Shown here piece after piece: positions 9,412 to 20,427 of a DNA stretch of 64,000 nt (within the stretch, counting starts at the first letter, position 1; each line of letters starts with the position of its first letter). This stretch comes from Bacteroidales bacterium. Lineage in GTDB: Bacteria; Bacteroidota; Bacteroidia; Bacteroidales; VadinHA17. Under the pieces are notes generated by a model. It saw nothing but the letters and a program-made list of their open reading frames with translations. It did not search any database and was not told the origin of the DNA. Position numbers and translations under genes: made by a program. The stretch spans positions 1 to 64,000 of the forward strand of contig JALONV010000021.1 of assembly GCA_025454755.1 (NCBI GenBank), read 5' to 3'.

Positions 9412-10938
9412 CTATCCGCTTATAAACAAACTCTTACTCGAGAACTCCGGATCGCAAGTCAGATTCACCTTCAGCTTCCTCCATCCTGCTTCATCTCCAG
9501 GCGTGGGGATATGTGTGAGATGCACCTCACAGTCGCGGAGAAACTTCAGGTTTTCGAGAGCCATCTTGGCAGCGGGATTAGAGAGTGCGCTGATGCCGAG
9601 GACAATCAGTGTCTCATCAACATCGAGGCTCACCAGCTTGCCATCGAGAATATCTTTTTTCAGATGCTTCACCGAATCAATGATAGCTTCGGGGATCAGG
9701 TACATCTTATCGGGCAGGCCTGCCAGGTGCTTGGCAGCATTCAGTATAAGACTTGAAGATGCATGCAGAAGCGGTGAGTTCTTGCCTGTAAGGATAGTCC
9801 CGTCGTTCAGTTCTATGGCGGCCCCGCAGAAGATCCCGTCGTGACCCTTGCCGTTCTTCCCGGCATCACTGGCAGCCTGCCGCGCAGGAAGAACCACCCT
9901 GCGGTCTTCGGCTTTGGAACCGACTTTTATCATTATCATATTGATCCTGTCGAGTATCTCTTTTTCTGCTAGTCCCATAGCATATTCGACGGCACACCTG
10001 AAATATCTCCTGATTATCTCCTGGTACGATGCTTCGGTTATTAATTTATCGTTCACGATTCCTGCACTTGCCCGGTTCACTCCCATGTCGGTGGGCGACT
10101 GGTACATAGAACCGCCGCCCGTAATCTTCTCGATGATCCTTTTAAGCAGATGAAATGCTTCAATATCGCGGTTATAATTTACAGTCCTGATGTTATACGC
10201 TTTCAGGTGATGATCATCAATGAGGACTTTGTCGTCGAGATCGACGGTGGCGGCTTCATAGGCTATGTTCACCATATGATCTACCGGCAGATCCCATATG
10301 GGAAATGTTTCAAACTTTGCATATCCTGCCTTGACTCCCATTTTATATTCATGATACAGGTTGCATAAGCAGGTGGCAAGCTTGCCGCTTCCCGGACCAG
10401 GACCTGTGACAATCACAATGGGCTTAGTGGTTTCGATATATTCGTTTGCCCCATAACCCTGATCACTTACAATCAGGTCGACATCGGTGGGGTAGCCTTT
10501 TGTAGGATAATGAAGATATACCTTTATACCTCTCATCTCCAGCTTGTTCCTGAATGCTTTCGCCGGCGGCTGATTCTGGTAACGGGTTATCACTACTGCT
10601 TTTATATCGATACCCCACTCGCGGAAATCGTCTATTGTCTTCAGCGCATCGACATCATAGGTGATCCCGAAATCGGCTCTTACTTTTTTTCTTTCAATGG
10701 CGCCGGCATGGATGCAGAGGATCACATCGATATTCTCCTTCAGCATCTGCAGCAGCCGCATCTTTACATTCGGATCGAAACCCGGCAGCACCCTGGCAGC
10801 ATGTAAATCATAGAGGATCTTGCCACCGAACTCCAGGTAGAGCTTATGGTTGAAACGGTTCACTCTCTCAAGGATGGATGCTGTCTGTTCCTTAAGATAT
10901 TTCTCATTGTCAAATCCGATGCGGTCGGAAACACTCAT
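9412..10938 (-). CDS. DUF1846 domain-containing protein
   Basis: RIGFDNEKYLKEQTASILERVNRFNHKLYLEFGGKILYDLHAARVLPGFDPN. Confidence 0.85.
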   Translation of the reverse strand: MSVSDRIGFDNEKYLKEQTASILERVNRFNHKLYLEFGGKILYDLHAARVLPGFDPNVKMRLLQMLKENIDVILCIHAGAIERKKVRADFGITYDVDALKTIDDFREWGIDIKAVVITRYQNQPPAKAFRNKLEMRGIKVYLHYPTKGYPTDVDLIVSDQGYGANEYIETTKPIVIVTGPGPGSGKLATCLCNLYHEYKMGVKAGYAKFETFPIWDLPVDHMVNIAYEAATVDLDDKVLIDDHHLKAYNIRTVNYNRDIEAFHLLKRIIEKITGGGSMYQSPTDMGVNRASAGIVNDKLITEASYQEIIRRYFRCAVEYAMGLAEKEILDRINMIMIKVGSKAEDRRVVLPARQAASDAGKNGKGHDGIFCGAAIELNDGTILTGKNSPLLHASSSLILNAAKHLAGLPDKMYLIPEAIIDSVKHLKKDILDGKLVSLDVDETLIVLGISALSNPAAKMALENLKFLRDCEVHLTHIPTPGDEAGWRKLKVNLTCDPEFSSKSLFISG

Positions 10939-11014
10939 CTTACTTCACTGAAATAAATTTTCCAGATTATGATACAGCCATCAATATTAGCATTTTTTTC
11001 TGTTCACTATATTC

Positions 11015-11152
11015 ATGTTGATATCTAAAAAAATCAATTGGGATGGCTGTAATGACACTGGGGAAAAAGTTCCCGAAGGCATTTATTACTGCCGGCTGGT
11101 CATCAACGGCCAGGTCTCCGGCATAAAAAGGATTTTGGTTGCCGGGAAGTAA
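11015..11152 (+). pseudogene. Orphan C-terminal fragment of a secreted protein (FlgD-Ig/T9SS-tail-like)
   Basis: Hand translation MLISKKINWDGCNDTGEKVPEGIYYCRLVINGQVSGIKRILVAGK*; absent from the ORF track because of length. Confidence 0.55.
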
Positions 11153-11201
11153 GTCTTGCAGTCCTATAATCGCCTGTAGCAGGTTACCAATAGCCGGTCA
11201 T

Positions 11202-12158
11202 CTATTCGCACTTCAGATTCTTTCTTTCAGCTTTTGATGCTTCGAGAAAAGCTCCGAACATGGAATTTTTAAATGAAGCGCATGCATCTGCTGTTTGTCC
11301 TTTTCCTGACTGGGCAAGACCAAGCTGAAAGAAGAATTTTGCCTTTGCTTCGGCTACACCTGTCTCCAGGTCGAGACCTTTCTTTGCATATTCCAGACCG
11401 CTGTCGAAATTCTTCTTCTTATTATATACATCGGCAAGGAAGTAAAAGAGATCCTTGTCGTCACCATATTTTGATGCCTTGTTTAGAAGTGAGAGGGCAT
11501 CATCAAGTTTTTCGGCCTGATTGGCTTTTGACCCGGCAGCGCGGAAATATCCAAGTGCCTGTGAGGATGCCTGTTTTATTTTTGTTGTATCATTTGCAAC
11601 TTTGAGCTTTTCGATGTACAGATCGATTGATTGCTCAAAAGATGCTGCATTATCCTGTTTAAGGTATATGAGTGCCTTGTTATAGTAAGCACTTACAAAG
11701 CCGGGATTTATTGCCAGGAGGCTGTCGAATGTAACAAGCGCCTTATCGAATTCATTCTGGCTAAAATATCCTGTAGCCTGTATGTTATAAGCCTGTACAA
11801 GAAGTTTGGTTGTATTATCTTTGTGCGTCTGTGTACCATATTTTTCTGCAATGGCTACAGCATTTTTTGCAGCTTTCATGATTTCCGGAGCAGGTTTCTT
11901 CTCAGTTGCAGCTGCAGATGCAACTTTTATGTACAATCCGGGCAGAACCTTACTTGCCTTTTCTTTAAGGTCTGCAGTTTCAGCTCCGACCTGATCAGCC
12001 AGGGTTATTGCCTTTTCAAATGCCGTGATGGCAGTTACTGCATCAGTTTGTGCAGCCTTGGCACCTTCATTGTATGCGGCAACTACAGCATTGCGGTCCT
12101 GTGCACTTATGATAGTTACAAATAAAGTCGCAACAATGATTAAAATTATCTTCTTCAT
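11202..12158 (-). CDS. TPR repeat secreted protein
   Basis: Signal peptide MKKIILIIVATLFVTIISA and TPR-like helices. Confidence 0.7.
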   Translation of the reverse strand: MKKIILIIVATLFVTIISAQDRNAVVAAYNEGAKAAQTDAVTAITAFEKAITLADQVGAETADLKEKASKVLPGLYIKVASAAATEKKPAPEIMKAAKNAVAIAEKYGTQTHKDNTTKLLVQAYNIQATGYFSQNEFDKALVTFDSLLAINPGFVSAYYNKALIYLKQDNAASFEQSIDLYIEKLKVANDTTKIKQASSQALGYFRAAGSKANQAEKLDDALSLLNKASKYGDDKDLFYFLADVYNKKKNFDSGLEYAKKGLDLETGVAEAKAKFFFQLGLAQSGKGQTADACASFKNSMFGAFLEASKAERKNLKCE

Positions 12159-12307
12159 AGAAATGATACTGGTTAATATTCAGATTAATGGTCAATTTTT
12201 AAACCCGGTAAATATAGAAAAATAAATTTGACGTGCAATCTTCCTCAATTGCTTTTTGGATCAGAGTTTAATACCTTTGAGTGTAATTCCGGTTAATATA
12301 TAATTTT

Positions 12308-12661
12308 ATGACAAATAAGATCTTATACTGGCTGCCGAGGATCCTCGCGATCTTCGCTATTCTTTTAATGATGATGTTTTCCTTTGATGTTTTCAGCGGA
12401 GAAGGATCAATCGGAAAAAAGCTTCTCGGGTTCCTCGCACACAACATCCCCGTATTTATTCTGATCATTGTGCTTGTAATTGCCTGGAAATATGAGGTCA
12501 TCGGGGGTGCGATTTTCATAGTGCTCTCGGTAGCAATGGCCATTTACTTCAAGGCTTTCTCGGGAAATGCAGGTTCATTGGCGATCGTTTCACCCTTCTT
12601 TCTTACAGGTGTTTTGTTTATTCTCCATCAACTTCTGAAAGGCAAGGAAAAACAGGAGTAG
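12308..12661 (+). CDS. small integral membrane protein
   Basis: Four predicted hydrophobic segments. Confidence 0.6.
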   Translation: MTNKILYWLPRILAIFAILLMMMFSFDVFSGEGSIGKKLLGFLAHNIPVFILIIVLVIAWKYEVIGGAIFIVLSVAMAIYFKAFSGNAGSLAIVSPFFLTGVLFILHQLLKGKEKQE

Positions 12662-12717
12662 GTAAAGACGTCATACCTTCACACCGTCATACCGTTGCAC
12701 CATTGTACTGTTTTTAC

Positions 12718-12725
12718 TACCTTTG
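12718..12725 (+). promoter_or_regulatory. Bacteroidota-type -7 box TACCTTTG
   Basis: TAnnTTTG match upstream of the DEAD helicase start. Confidence 0.4.
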
Positions 12726-12760
12726 CCTTTTCTTTCATAACAATAAATTCACCTGCATAA

Positions 12761-14011
12761 GTGTTATTCGACGAATTTGACCTGAATCCGGAGCTGCTGG
12801 AATCAATAGAGTACATGGGCTTCAGGGAAACAACCCCCATTCAGGAAAAAGCCATTCCTGTTATCCTGACAGGCAGTGACCTGATAGCCTGCGCCCAGAC
12901 AGGCACCGGAAAAACAGGAGCATACCTGATCCCGGTTATGGACCATATTTCCGTGAAGCGAACCGGGCACACTCATATGCTCATTCTTGTTCCTACCCGT
13001 GAACTGGCAATTCAGATCGATCACCAGATACAGGGGCTGGCATATACACTGAACATTACATCCCTGGCTGTTTACGGCGGAGGTGATGGCAGCGGATGGG
13101 ATCAGGAGAAAGTAGCTCTCTCGAAAGGAGCGGATATCATCGTAGCCACACCGGGCAGACTGATCTCGCATCTCAACCAGGGATATGTGAAGTTCAATCA
13201 GATAGAGGTACTGGTCCTTGATGAAGCCGACAGGATGCTTGATATCGGATTTTATGACGATATCATGCATATAATCTCCTATCTGCCGAAGAAACGTCAG
13301 ACACTTATGCTGAGCGCCACCATGCCTCCCAAAATAAGGTCGCTGTCGAAGCATATTATGAAGAGTCCTGTCGAGATAGCACTTGAAATGTCGAAGCCGG
13401 CAGATGGAGTCTTGCAGGCTGTTTACAGGCTGGGCGACAATCAAAAGCTGCCTCTTATAAAAAGTCTGCTGGCAGATAATCCTTCCTATGCCAGCATCCT
13501 GATATTCAGCTCGACAAAGAAAAAAGTATATGAGATTGTGAGGGAACTGCGTTCGAAAGATTTCCTGGTAAAAGGCATCTCATCGGATCTCGAACAGAAA
13601 GAAAGGGAAGAAACGCTTGCAGGGTTTAAGGCTCATAAGACACGTGTGCTGGTAGCTACGGATGTTCTGAGCCGGGGGATAGATATAAAGGATATAGATC
13701 TTGTGATAAACTATGATGTGCCGTCTGATGCCGAGGATTATGTTCACAGGGTTGGCCGCACGGCACGAGCTGAAGCTACAGGCTCAGCAGTGACACTTGT
13801 TAGCAAGGCTGATAACCACAGGATGGAGCGTATAGAAAAGCTGATTGGCTATAAGGTCACTACTGCACCTCTGCCCTCTTTCATCGCCGACACTCATATT
13901 AAGATCCACCCTCATCATCCCTCTCAGAAAAAATCTGAAAAGGGTGACTTCAAAAAGAGGCGCAACAATAAATTCAGAAGAAAGAGAACCAGCGACAGGA
14001 ACGATAAATAA
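12761..14011 (+). CDS. DEAD/DEAH-box RNA helicase
   Basis: AQTGTGKT, PTRELA, DEAD, SAT, HRVGRTAR motifs; GTG start. Confidence 0.95.
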   Translation: MLFDEFDLNPELLESIEYMGFRETTPIQEKAIPVILTGSDLIACAQTGTGKTGAYLIPVMDHISVKRTGHTHMLILVPTRELAIQIDHQIQGLAYTLNITSLAVYGGGDGSGWDQEKVALSKGADIIVATPGRLISHLNQGYVKFNQIEVLVLDEADRMLDIGFYDDIMHIISYLPKKRQTLMLSATMPPKIRSLSKHIMKSPVEIALEMSKPADGVLQAVYRLGDNQKLPLIKSLLADNPSYASILIFSSTKKKVYEIVRELRSKDFLVKGISSDLEQKEREETLAGFKAHKTRVLVATDVLSRGIDIKDIDLVINYDVPSDAEDYVHRVGRTARAEATGSAVTLVSKADNHRMERIEKLIGYKVTTAPLPSFIADTHIKIHPHHPSQKKSEKGDFKKRRNNKFRRKRTSDRNDK

Positions 14012-14106
14012 GCGTTCTGCATTAATTTATTACTCGCCAAAATCCTTTGTTCATATGCCTTCGGCGAGCTCGTCAGGCTTACGCCTTCCCCGGTTCTTTT
14101 GCTCCT

Positions 14107-14868
14107 TTATTTTCTTTGTTCATTTTTTGCTCGCCCAAAAAATAAACCAAAAAAGGGCGCCGGAAAAGCAAAGACAATAATTCTGAGGTTATTAAACAAC
14201 CACGAAGCCTTTAACTTGTGTCCGTTACCAGGTATCTCCACCCAAAAGTTTTCTCGTATACGAATATGATACTCAATGCTTAATTTGTTAAGATACTCCA
14301 GCCATTTGTCCCCCACAAACTCTCCGTCGTCCAGCAGGCATTCAATACTACCGGATCCGAACAGCCTGATGAAGAGTTCCATTGAATCTATCCGTTCCTG
14401 TATTGAAGAGTTCCCGAATTTGAGCATTATATGGAACAGAATAGGAAAGGCTACTCCCTTATATACGATGCCAAGAGTAAGGATGTTTATGTTCTTAGTA
14501 CCGAACTTCCAGTTAGTCCTGTCCAGAACCATCCTGTATGGTTGTTCATGGGGCAGCAAAGCAAATATAAATCTTGCGACCAGGTCTGAGTCAAATGAAT
14601 ACTCTGATATAAATCTCTGTATCCTTCGCAATGACGACTCAGCTTTAACACCTGAGTCAAATCCAAAGGCCAGCTTTTCGAAGCAGAGAGTCTGCACCTT
14701 GCATAACGCACTGATAAATAAGCCAAAGAACTTTATACGTGCCAGATTCATTTTGTCACCAAAGAACTCTTTCAACGTATCAGATAAAACTGTAACTTTG
14801 TTTTCAACCTTGATTTTCATAGTCGGAAATAGTATTGGTAGTACATTTTTCAACATATTGAATATCAA
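14107..14868 (-). mobile_element. IS4-like transposase fragment, C-terminus replaced by readthrough into the structured repeat
   Basis: LDRTNWKFG...NILTLGIVYKGVAFPILFHIMLKFGNSS...LLDDGEFVGDKWLEYL transposase core; tail IIVFAFPAPFFGLFFGRAKNEQRK is encoded by the repeat. Confidence 0.75.
14118..14182 (+). repeat. Structured dispersed element, copy C (truncated)
   Basis: GTTCATTTTTT-GCTCGCCC-AAAAAATAAAC-caaaaaa-GGGCG-CCGGAAAAGCAAAGACAATAATT, homologous to copy A at 54541. Confidence 0.75.
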
Positions 14869-15089
14869 GGTTTTATATTAATAAAAGAACGTGTATTTAT
14901 TAACAATATTAATATATAATATTAACAATCAACGCGTTAGCGTTTTTTGTCATGTACTAAATGCAAATTATATAAATATTTCGTTATATTTCTTCCAGTT
15001 TGTGAAGATAGGGTATTAAAATAGTGTCCAGACTTATAAGTTCAGCCCTTTCTGGAGCTGGCTCAATATAATTTTACATCAAAATCAAT

Positions 15090-15983
15090 ATGAAAAGGTC
15101 AATCGTGTTTTTTATCTGTACACTCATACTGTTCGGTTCAATAACCGCACAGAAGGTCGGTTATTCAATATTGAAAGGCAAATATTTTGGCCAGAAAACT
15201 CCCGGCAAAACACCGGAAGTGTTTGCTGACGGGATAGTTTCGGTATCCGGTGCAAAATATATTATCATCTCATTTTCAGGCAGTATGGATGAATTTTACC
15301 TTTATAGCTGGAATGGAAATAAAGCAGAGCTGCTGTTCAGCAAAATTGATAACGGCGTTTGGGCATCTCTTCAGGACGCCGGTTTTGCAAAGGGTTATAA
15401 AGCATGGGAACCTCATATCACCTATAAAGGCGATATGATATTCTTTATCTGGGACAAACCCTTGATAACAGGTGGACAAGAAACACCCTTTAAAATCTGG
15501 GTTAGTAAAAGAACTCCAGAAGGCTGGAGCGAGCCAGATTATGAAGGGATTGGGATGTTTGTCAGTTCAGACAGGGAGGGTAATATTTACACAACCGACA
15601 TGACTTCGATAATGACAACCGGAAAAACATATTTAGCTAAAGTCAAGGTTGAAAATGGCAAGTTTATAGCCTACGAAAAATTGCAGATTCCGGAATTTTA
15701 TGGATCACAGGCACATCCTTGTATTGCACCTGATGGAAGTTACATCCTATTTGATGTTGATAGCGGTCATCACCTCTTTGTTTCATTTATCAATTGCCAA
15801 ACCACGCATGACGATTTTCCAGTTCTCTCAGGTCCATACCTTGGACAGACTCCTCCCGGGTCGGCCCCAAAAGTATTTGCCTCCGGAATTGTTTCTACAA
15901 GCATGGTTAACCATAGTTGTATAACTGTATCGCCGGATGGAACTGAAATTTACTGGATTGAATCAAAAATTATTGAAGATTAG
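15090..15983 (+). CDS. PD40/WD40-like beta-propeller secreted protein
   Basis: Signal peptide; repeated SPDG/PDGSYILFDV motifs. Confidence 0.6.
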   Translation: MKRSIVFFICTLILFGSITAQKVGYSILKGKYFGQKTPGKTPEVFADGIVSVSGAKYIIISFSGSMDEFYLYSWNGNKAELLFSKIDNGVWASLQDAGFAKGYKAWEPHITYKGDMIFFIWDKPLITGGQETPFKIWVSKRTPEGWSEPDYEGIGMFVSSDREGNIYTTDMTSIMTTGKTYLAKVKVENGKFIAYEKLQIPEFYGSQAHPCIAPDGSYILFDVDSGHHLFVSFINCQTTHDDFPVLSGPYLGQTPPGSAPKVFASGIVSTSMVNHSCITVSPDGTEIYWIESKIIED

Positions 15984-16016
15984 ATGCCTAATGAGTAATT
16001 TAAAAATCATAAAAAA

Positions 16017-16879
16017 ATGAAGAATATTTGTCTATTAACAATTTTTAGTTTACTGATTGTATCATGCAATCAAGAGAATAACAATAATATTGCCTACAGA
16101 ATCAGCGAGAAAGATCTGATCCCCGAGGGAATCACCTATTCTTCAACTACCAACTCCTTCTATCTGAGCAGTATTTTTAAAACAAAAATTATTCAGATTG
16201 ATGCTGAAACGGGAGAATTCAAAGATTTTATACCATCCGATTTGCTGAATCTGAGTTTTCTGGGATTATTTGTGGATGAAACCCGCAACCATCTTTGGGC
16301 ATGTGGAATTATGAGTCAAAATGACAATACAGAATCAATGGTTTCTAAATTTAATTTGATTACAGGCGAATTGCTAAAAACATATTCATATTCCGATACA
16401 GTCTCAAATACCTATAACGATCTGGTTCAGGATGGTGAAGGTAATGTGTACTTCACCGATTCTGACGGACAGTGTGTCTGTAAAATTGATATCCGGACCG
16501 ATTCAGTCACTGTTTTTTTCGATGGGATTGAAATATTGCACCCGAACGGAATTACAATTTCACCTGATAATAAATACCTCTATGTAGCATCGAATGATAA
16601 GGGCATCAGGGTACTCGACATCGGAAAGCGGAAGAAACAAGGAGTGATGTTAAAATAGCCCGGTATTATCTTGACAACACCGGGACAAAAATTACCGGGA
16701 TGAAAATAATCGATCAGGACAATTCCAACTTTGATATACCAACCACATTTACAATAGTTAAAAACAATATTTATTGTTTAGCAAATAGCCAGTTATGGAA
16801 TATCAGTTCCGGCGATATGAAAATAATCAAGCCCGAAAACCTGAAAGAAGTACTGATTTTAAGATACAGAATAAACTAA
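16017..16879 (+). pseudogene. SMP-30/NHL-like beta-propeller lipoprotein, frameshifted
   Basis: Lipobox signal; ORF 16017..16658 ends, but a shifted frame continues SDVKIARYYLDNTGTKITGMKIIDQDNSNF...LRYRIN* to 16879. Confidence 0.55.
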
Positions 16880-16889
16880 ATTTTGGGTT

Positions 16890-19040
16890 CTATTTCTTTA
16901 CTCCCATCTCATCAAGCAGGAAGCCAGCATTACCAAACTTCTCCGTGACAAAGAGTACATACCTCATATCCACTGAAATGCATCGCTGGAGGGCATAATC
17001 ATATTTCCAGTCGCTTATCATTGCCTCATAATTTCCATCAAAAGCAACTCCAATGATCTCGCCTCCTGCATTCATAACCGGGCTGCCACTGTTTCCTCCT
17101 GTTATATCACACTGGTTCAGAAAAGCAACCGGAACATCATTTAATACAGGATCTTTCCATCTGCCGAAATCCTTCTTTTCTTCAAGAGCGACAAGCTCTG
17201 CAGGTGCATCAAATGGCTCCACTCCCGTGTTTTTGTCCACTACTCCCTGAAGTGTGGTAAACGGATAGTACCAGACAGCATCTGCCGGTTTGTACCCCTT
17301 TACAGGCCCCCATGTAAACCTTATTGTACCACTTGCATCAGGATACATCTTTGTTCCTTTCCATTCATACAGGGCATCCATGTAGTCCGTCCTGAGGGCA
17401 GTTACATTTGCTGAAAAAACTTCAGTAACCTTATTGATCTCTTCCGACATAGGGTATATGCCCGCAGCAAGCTGAATGAATGGATCTCCTGCCTTTTCAA
17501 TATCAGCAGACGATTTCCCAACAAGGTTTTTTGCAAATTCGAGATCTTTCATCTTAGTCGAGGAGTATGCTTCATCAACCCATTGATCCGGGGTCTTACC
17601 TGAACCGTAAAGAATGCCCTCTAATCCTGTAATACGCTGACCTCCTGGTAATTCTGCCACCATTTTCAGGGTACGAACCAGCAATGCCTTATCAAGTGGT
17701 TCAAAATAGTTATTATATGCATAAACCAGTCCTTCTGCGAATTCTTTAAGGGTTTCATCAGTAAGTCCGGGCTGCCTCTCATCTACCGGCTTCTCCATCT
17801 CTTTGCTGATATAGTATATCTGACTGGCAACATTTAGCAATGTACCTGAAAGACCCTGAAGAACACCAAACACGTTATCTCTCTCCTTTGTCTTTTCTAT
17901 TAAATCGTATTGAGCTTTTTCTTTCGACAGATTATCAGCATATTTTGCTTTCCGTTCAGGAGTGCTGTTTGCCCATGCCAGGTATTCTTTTTCAAAATCA
18001 ATCTTATATTGCAAAAAATGAGTTTTCTTCATACCATCGACTTTCCCCTGGTAGTTTTTCATCACATTTGCAAGCCCTTTGATAAGGGAAGCCACTTTCA
18101 GCTCTCCGGCAGGATCATTTCTGGTAAGTTCCTGGGCCAGTGAAATGATTTCACCATAGTTTTTTATGGTGAAGGGATAGGCGAACTCCTGGTTCCATCT
18201 GACCGAGTTTGATGAACGATACCGGGTTGTGAAGCCCGGATATCCCATAATGAAATTGAAGTCGCCTTCTTTTAGGTTACCCTGTGCAACTTTTAGCCAT
18301 ACAGGCGGCTTGTAGGGAATATTTTCAGCATTAAACTCCCTTCCCTGTCCGTCAGGACTGACATAGACTCTCAGGAAAGAGAAGTCTCCTGTATGCCTGG
18401 GCCACATCCAGTTATCCGTCTCGCCCCCATATACGCCAATGGATGACGGCGGACAATAAACAATCCTGATATCCTTGAAGACTTTATATGTGTACTTAAT
18501 GTATTGTTCCCCGTCATACAAAGGAACGACTACCGACTCGTGATCACTTTCTTTTTCATTTTCCGGCCTGGTCATTTCTGAAATGCACAGATTCATTTTC
18601 CTGTCTTTTTCAACAGGATCAGAAATCCCTTTGGTTGCTTCCAGAACTTCACCGGTGACATCCTTCATCGTGATCATAAGCCGGGCCTGGTAACCCGGGG
18701 CCTGGATTTCGGCTGAATGTTCTCTGGCCAGGAATCCATTGGTCAGATAATCGTTGGTAACACTGGAAGCCCTCTGGAGTGCGCCAAAGGCTACATGATG
18801 GTTGGTTACTATCAGTCCTTCAGATGATACAAATGAAGCTGAACCTCCTCCAAGCTGAAGGATGGCGTCAGCCAGACAGGGCTTATCAGGACTATATATC
18901 TTTTCCACGGGAATCATAAGTCCCTTTTTGGCGAGGTCAAGCTGCCCAAGTTGAGTCAGCATCCACATACCCTCCTGAGCGAACGAAGAGGATACAGATA
19001 AGATGCAAAAAATCAGGATGATAAGTTGTTTTTTCATCAT
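16890..19040 (-). CDS. S46 family dipeptidyl-peptidase (DPP7/DPP11-like)
   Basis: TNHHVAFGALQ and GGNSGSPVMNAGGEIIGVAFDGN motifs. Confidence 0.92.
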   Translation of the reverse strand: MMKKQLIILIFCILSVSSSFAQEGMWMLTQLGQLDLAKKGLMIPVEKIYSPDKPCLADAILQLGGGSASFVSSEGLIVTNHHVAFGALQRASSVTNDYLTNGFLAREHSAEIQAPGYQARLMITMKDVTGEVLEATKGISDPVEKDRKMNLCISEMTRPENEKESDHESVVVPLYDGEQYIKYTYKVFKDIRIVYCPPSSIGVYGGETDNWMWPRHTGDFSFLRVYVSPDGQGREFNAENIPYKPPVWLKVAQGNLKEGDFNFIMGYPGFTTRYRSSNSVRWNQEFAYPFTIKNYGEIISLAQELTRNDPAGELKVASLIKGLANVMKNYQGKVDGMKKTHFLQYKIDFEKEYLAWANSTPERKAKYADNLSKEKAQYDLIEKTKERDNVFGVLQGLSGTLLNVASQIYYISKEMEKPVDERQPGLTDETLKEFAEGLVYAYNNYFEPLDKALLVRTLKMVAELPGGQRITGLEGILYGSGKTPDQWVDEAYSSTKMKDLEFAKNLVGKSSADIEKAGDPFIQLAAGIYPMSEEINKVTEVFSANVTALRTDYMDALYEWKGTKMYPDASGTIRFTWGPVKGYKPADAVWYYPFTTLQGVVDKNTGVEPFDAPAELVALEEKKDFGRWKDPVLNDVPVAFLNQCDITGGNSGSPVMNAGGEIIGVAFDGNYEAMISDWKYDYALQRCISVDMRYVLFVTEKFGNAGFLLDEMGVKK

Positions 19041-19160
19041 ACTTAGTTTTTGTAAATTAAATTCAGTGAGAATACAATTATTTTAGTTTTCCATTCTATA
19101 TGAACAAAGTTACACTGTCCCGATCACCGGTTAGCGTAATGACCAATTAAACAAAATTGT

Positions 19161-20252
19161 TTAAACAGCCATATTCCTTCTGATCGGAGGATGAGGATCA
19201 TAGTTTTCCACAACAAAATCATCAATGGTAAGCTGATCAAAGGGTTTCTTTGCAATATGCAGCCTCGGCATAGGTTTGGGCTCTCTCGACATCTGTTCGA
19301 GAATTGCGGTTACATGATCATATTTTTCTTCGTTGCCGTCAGCAGGAGCATTTTTATTAATCCATTCAACAACCTCCAGGTATTCTTCTCTTGCAGAAAC
19401 ATCCCTTATTCTTTTTTGCAGCTCCCTGAAATTATCCCTGTGCCATTGAGTTCTCTTCCCTATGCCGGCATAGAAATGTGAATCCCCGAAAGTATGGATA
19501 AATGTTTTCGGGACCATCCCTGCTTCCTGGGCAATTACCTGGGTAAGGGCAGCATAACTGGCTATATTAAAAGGAACACCCAGGAACTGGTCACAGCTTC
19601 TCTGGTAAAGCTGCAATTCCAGCTCGCCTTCTTCATTGGCAGTTGCCTGGTATAGAACATGACATGGTGGCAAAGACATTTTTGGAGTGTCTCCGGGATT
19701 CCATGAGTCGACAATATGTTTTTTCCCTGTTGGATTCTTTTTCAGACCCTTTATCAGCTTTCCCAGCTGATCTATTTCAACAAACTTCCCTGTTTCATGA
19801 TCAAAATATTCCCATCTTCTCCATTGCTTCCCGTAAATTGGTCCGGCATCGCCCCATCTTTCCGCAAACTCAGGATCTTCTTTTATTCTCTGGCCATACT
19901 CTTCCATTGCCTTGTCCCAGTCGGGAGAGTACTTTTCAATGTTTTCCGGGAAGATGCCTTCCTTCTGCATCCCGGGAAGATTGCCCTGGAAAGCATCAGG
20001 CCTCCATATGGGGGCGTTATTGTCTTCAAGATATTTAATATTTGTATCGCCTCTCAGGAACCATATTGTTTCATGGAACATAGATTTGGTAGCCATTTTT
20101 TTTGTAGTCAATAACGGATACCCTTCCCTGAGATCGTATTCATCCTGATACCCGAATAATGAGATGATCCCGGAACCTTTGCTTCCTCCTTTAAAATTTG
20201 AACGACTGGAAGTTAAGATTGCTTTTGAATGATCTAAATATTGCTGCGCCAT
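19161..20252 (-). CDS. thyA: thymidylate synthase
   Basis: PPCHVLYQ catalytic region, QRSCDQFLGVPFNIASYA, C-terminal MAV. Confidence 0.95.
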   Translation of the reverse strand: MAQQYLDHSKAILTSSRSNFKGGSKGSGIISLFGYQDEYDLREGYPLLTTKKMATKSMFHETIWFLRGDTNIKYLEDNNAPIWRPDAFQGNLPGMQKEGIFPENIEKYSPDWDKAMEEYGQRIKEDPEFAERWGDAGPIYGKQWRRWEYFDHETGKFVEIDQLGKLIKGLKKNPTGKKHIVDSWNPGDTPKMSLPPCHVLYQATANEEGELELQLYQRSCDQFLGVPFNIASYAALTQVIAQEAGMVPKTFIHTFGDSHFYAGIGKRTQWHRDNFRELQKRIRDVSAREEYLEVVEWINKNAPADGNEEKYDHVTAILEQMSREPKPMPRLHIAKKPFDQLTIDDFVVENYDPHPPIRRNMAV

Positions 20253-20427
20253 TTTATGCTTCTGTTTCTGGATTATTTAGTTACTAAAAGTAGACTTTAT
20301 TTCTGTTGACCCTCAACCATCAGAGGCTTAAGTACAGGTAAAATTATCAACAGCAACTGTTAATCCCTCTCTTGTCGGTCATGCGGTCGTTCTGCTTTCA
20401 ATGATCCTGAGCCTGCCGAGGGACCGA

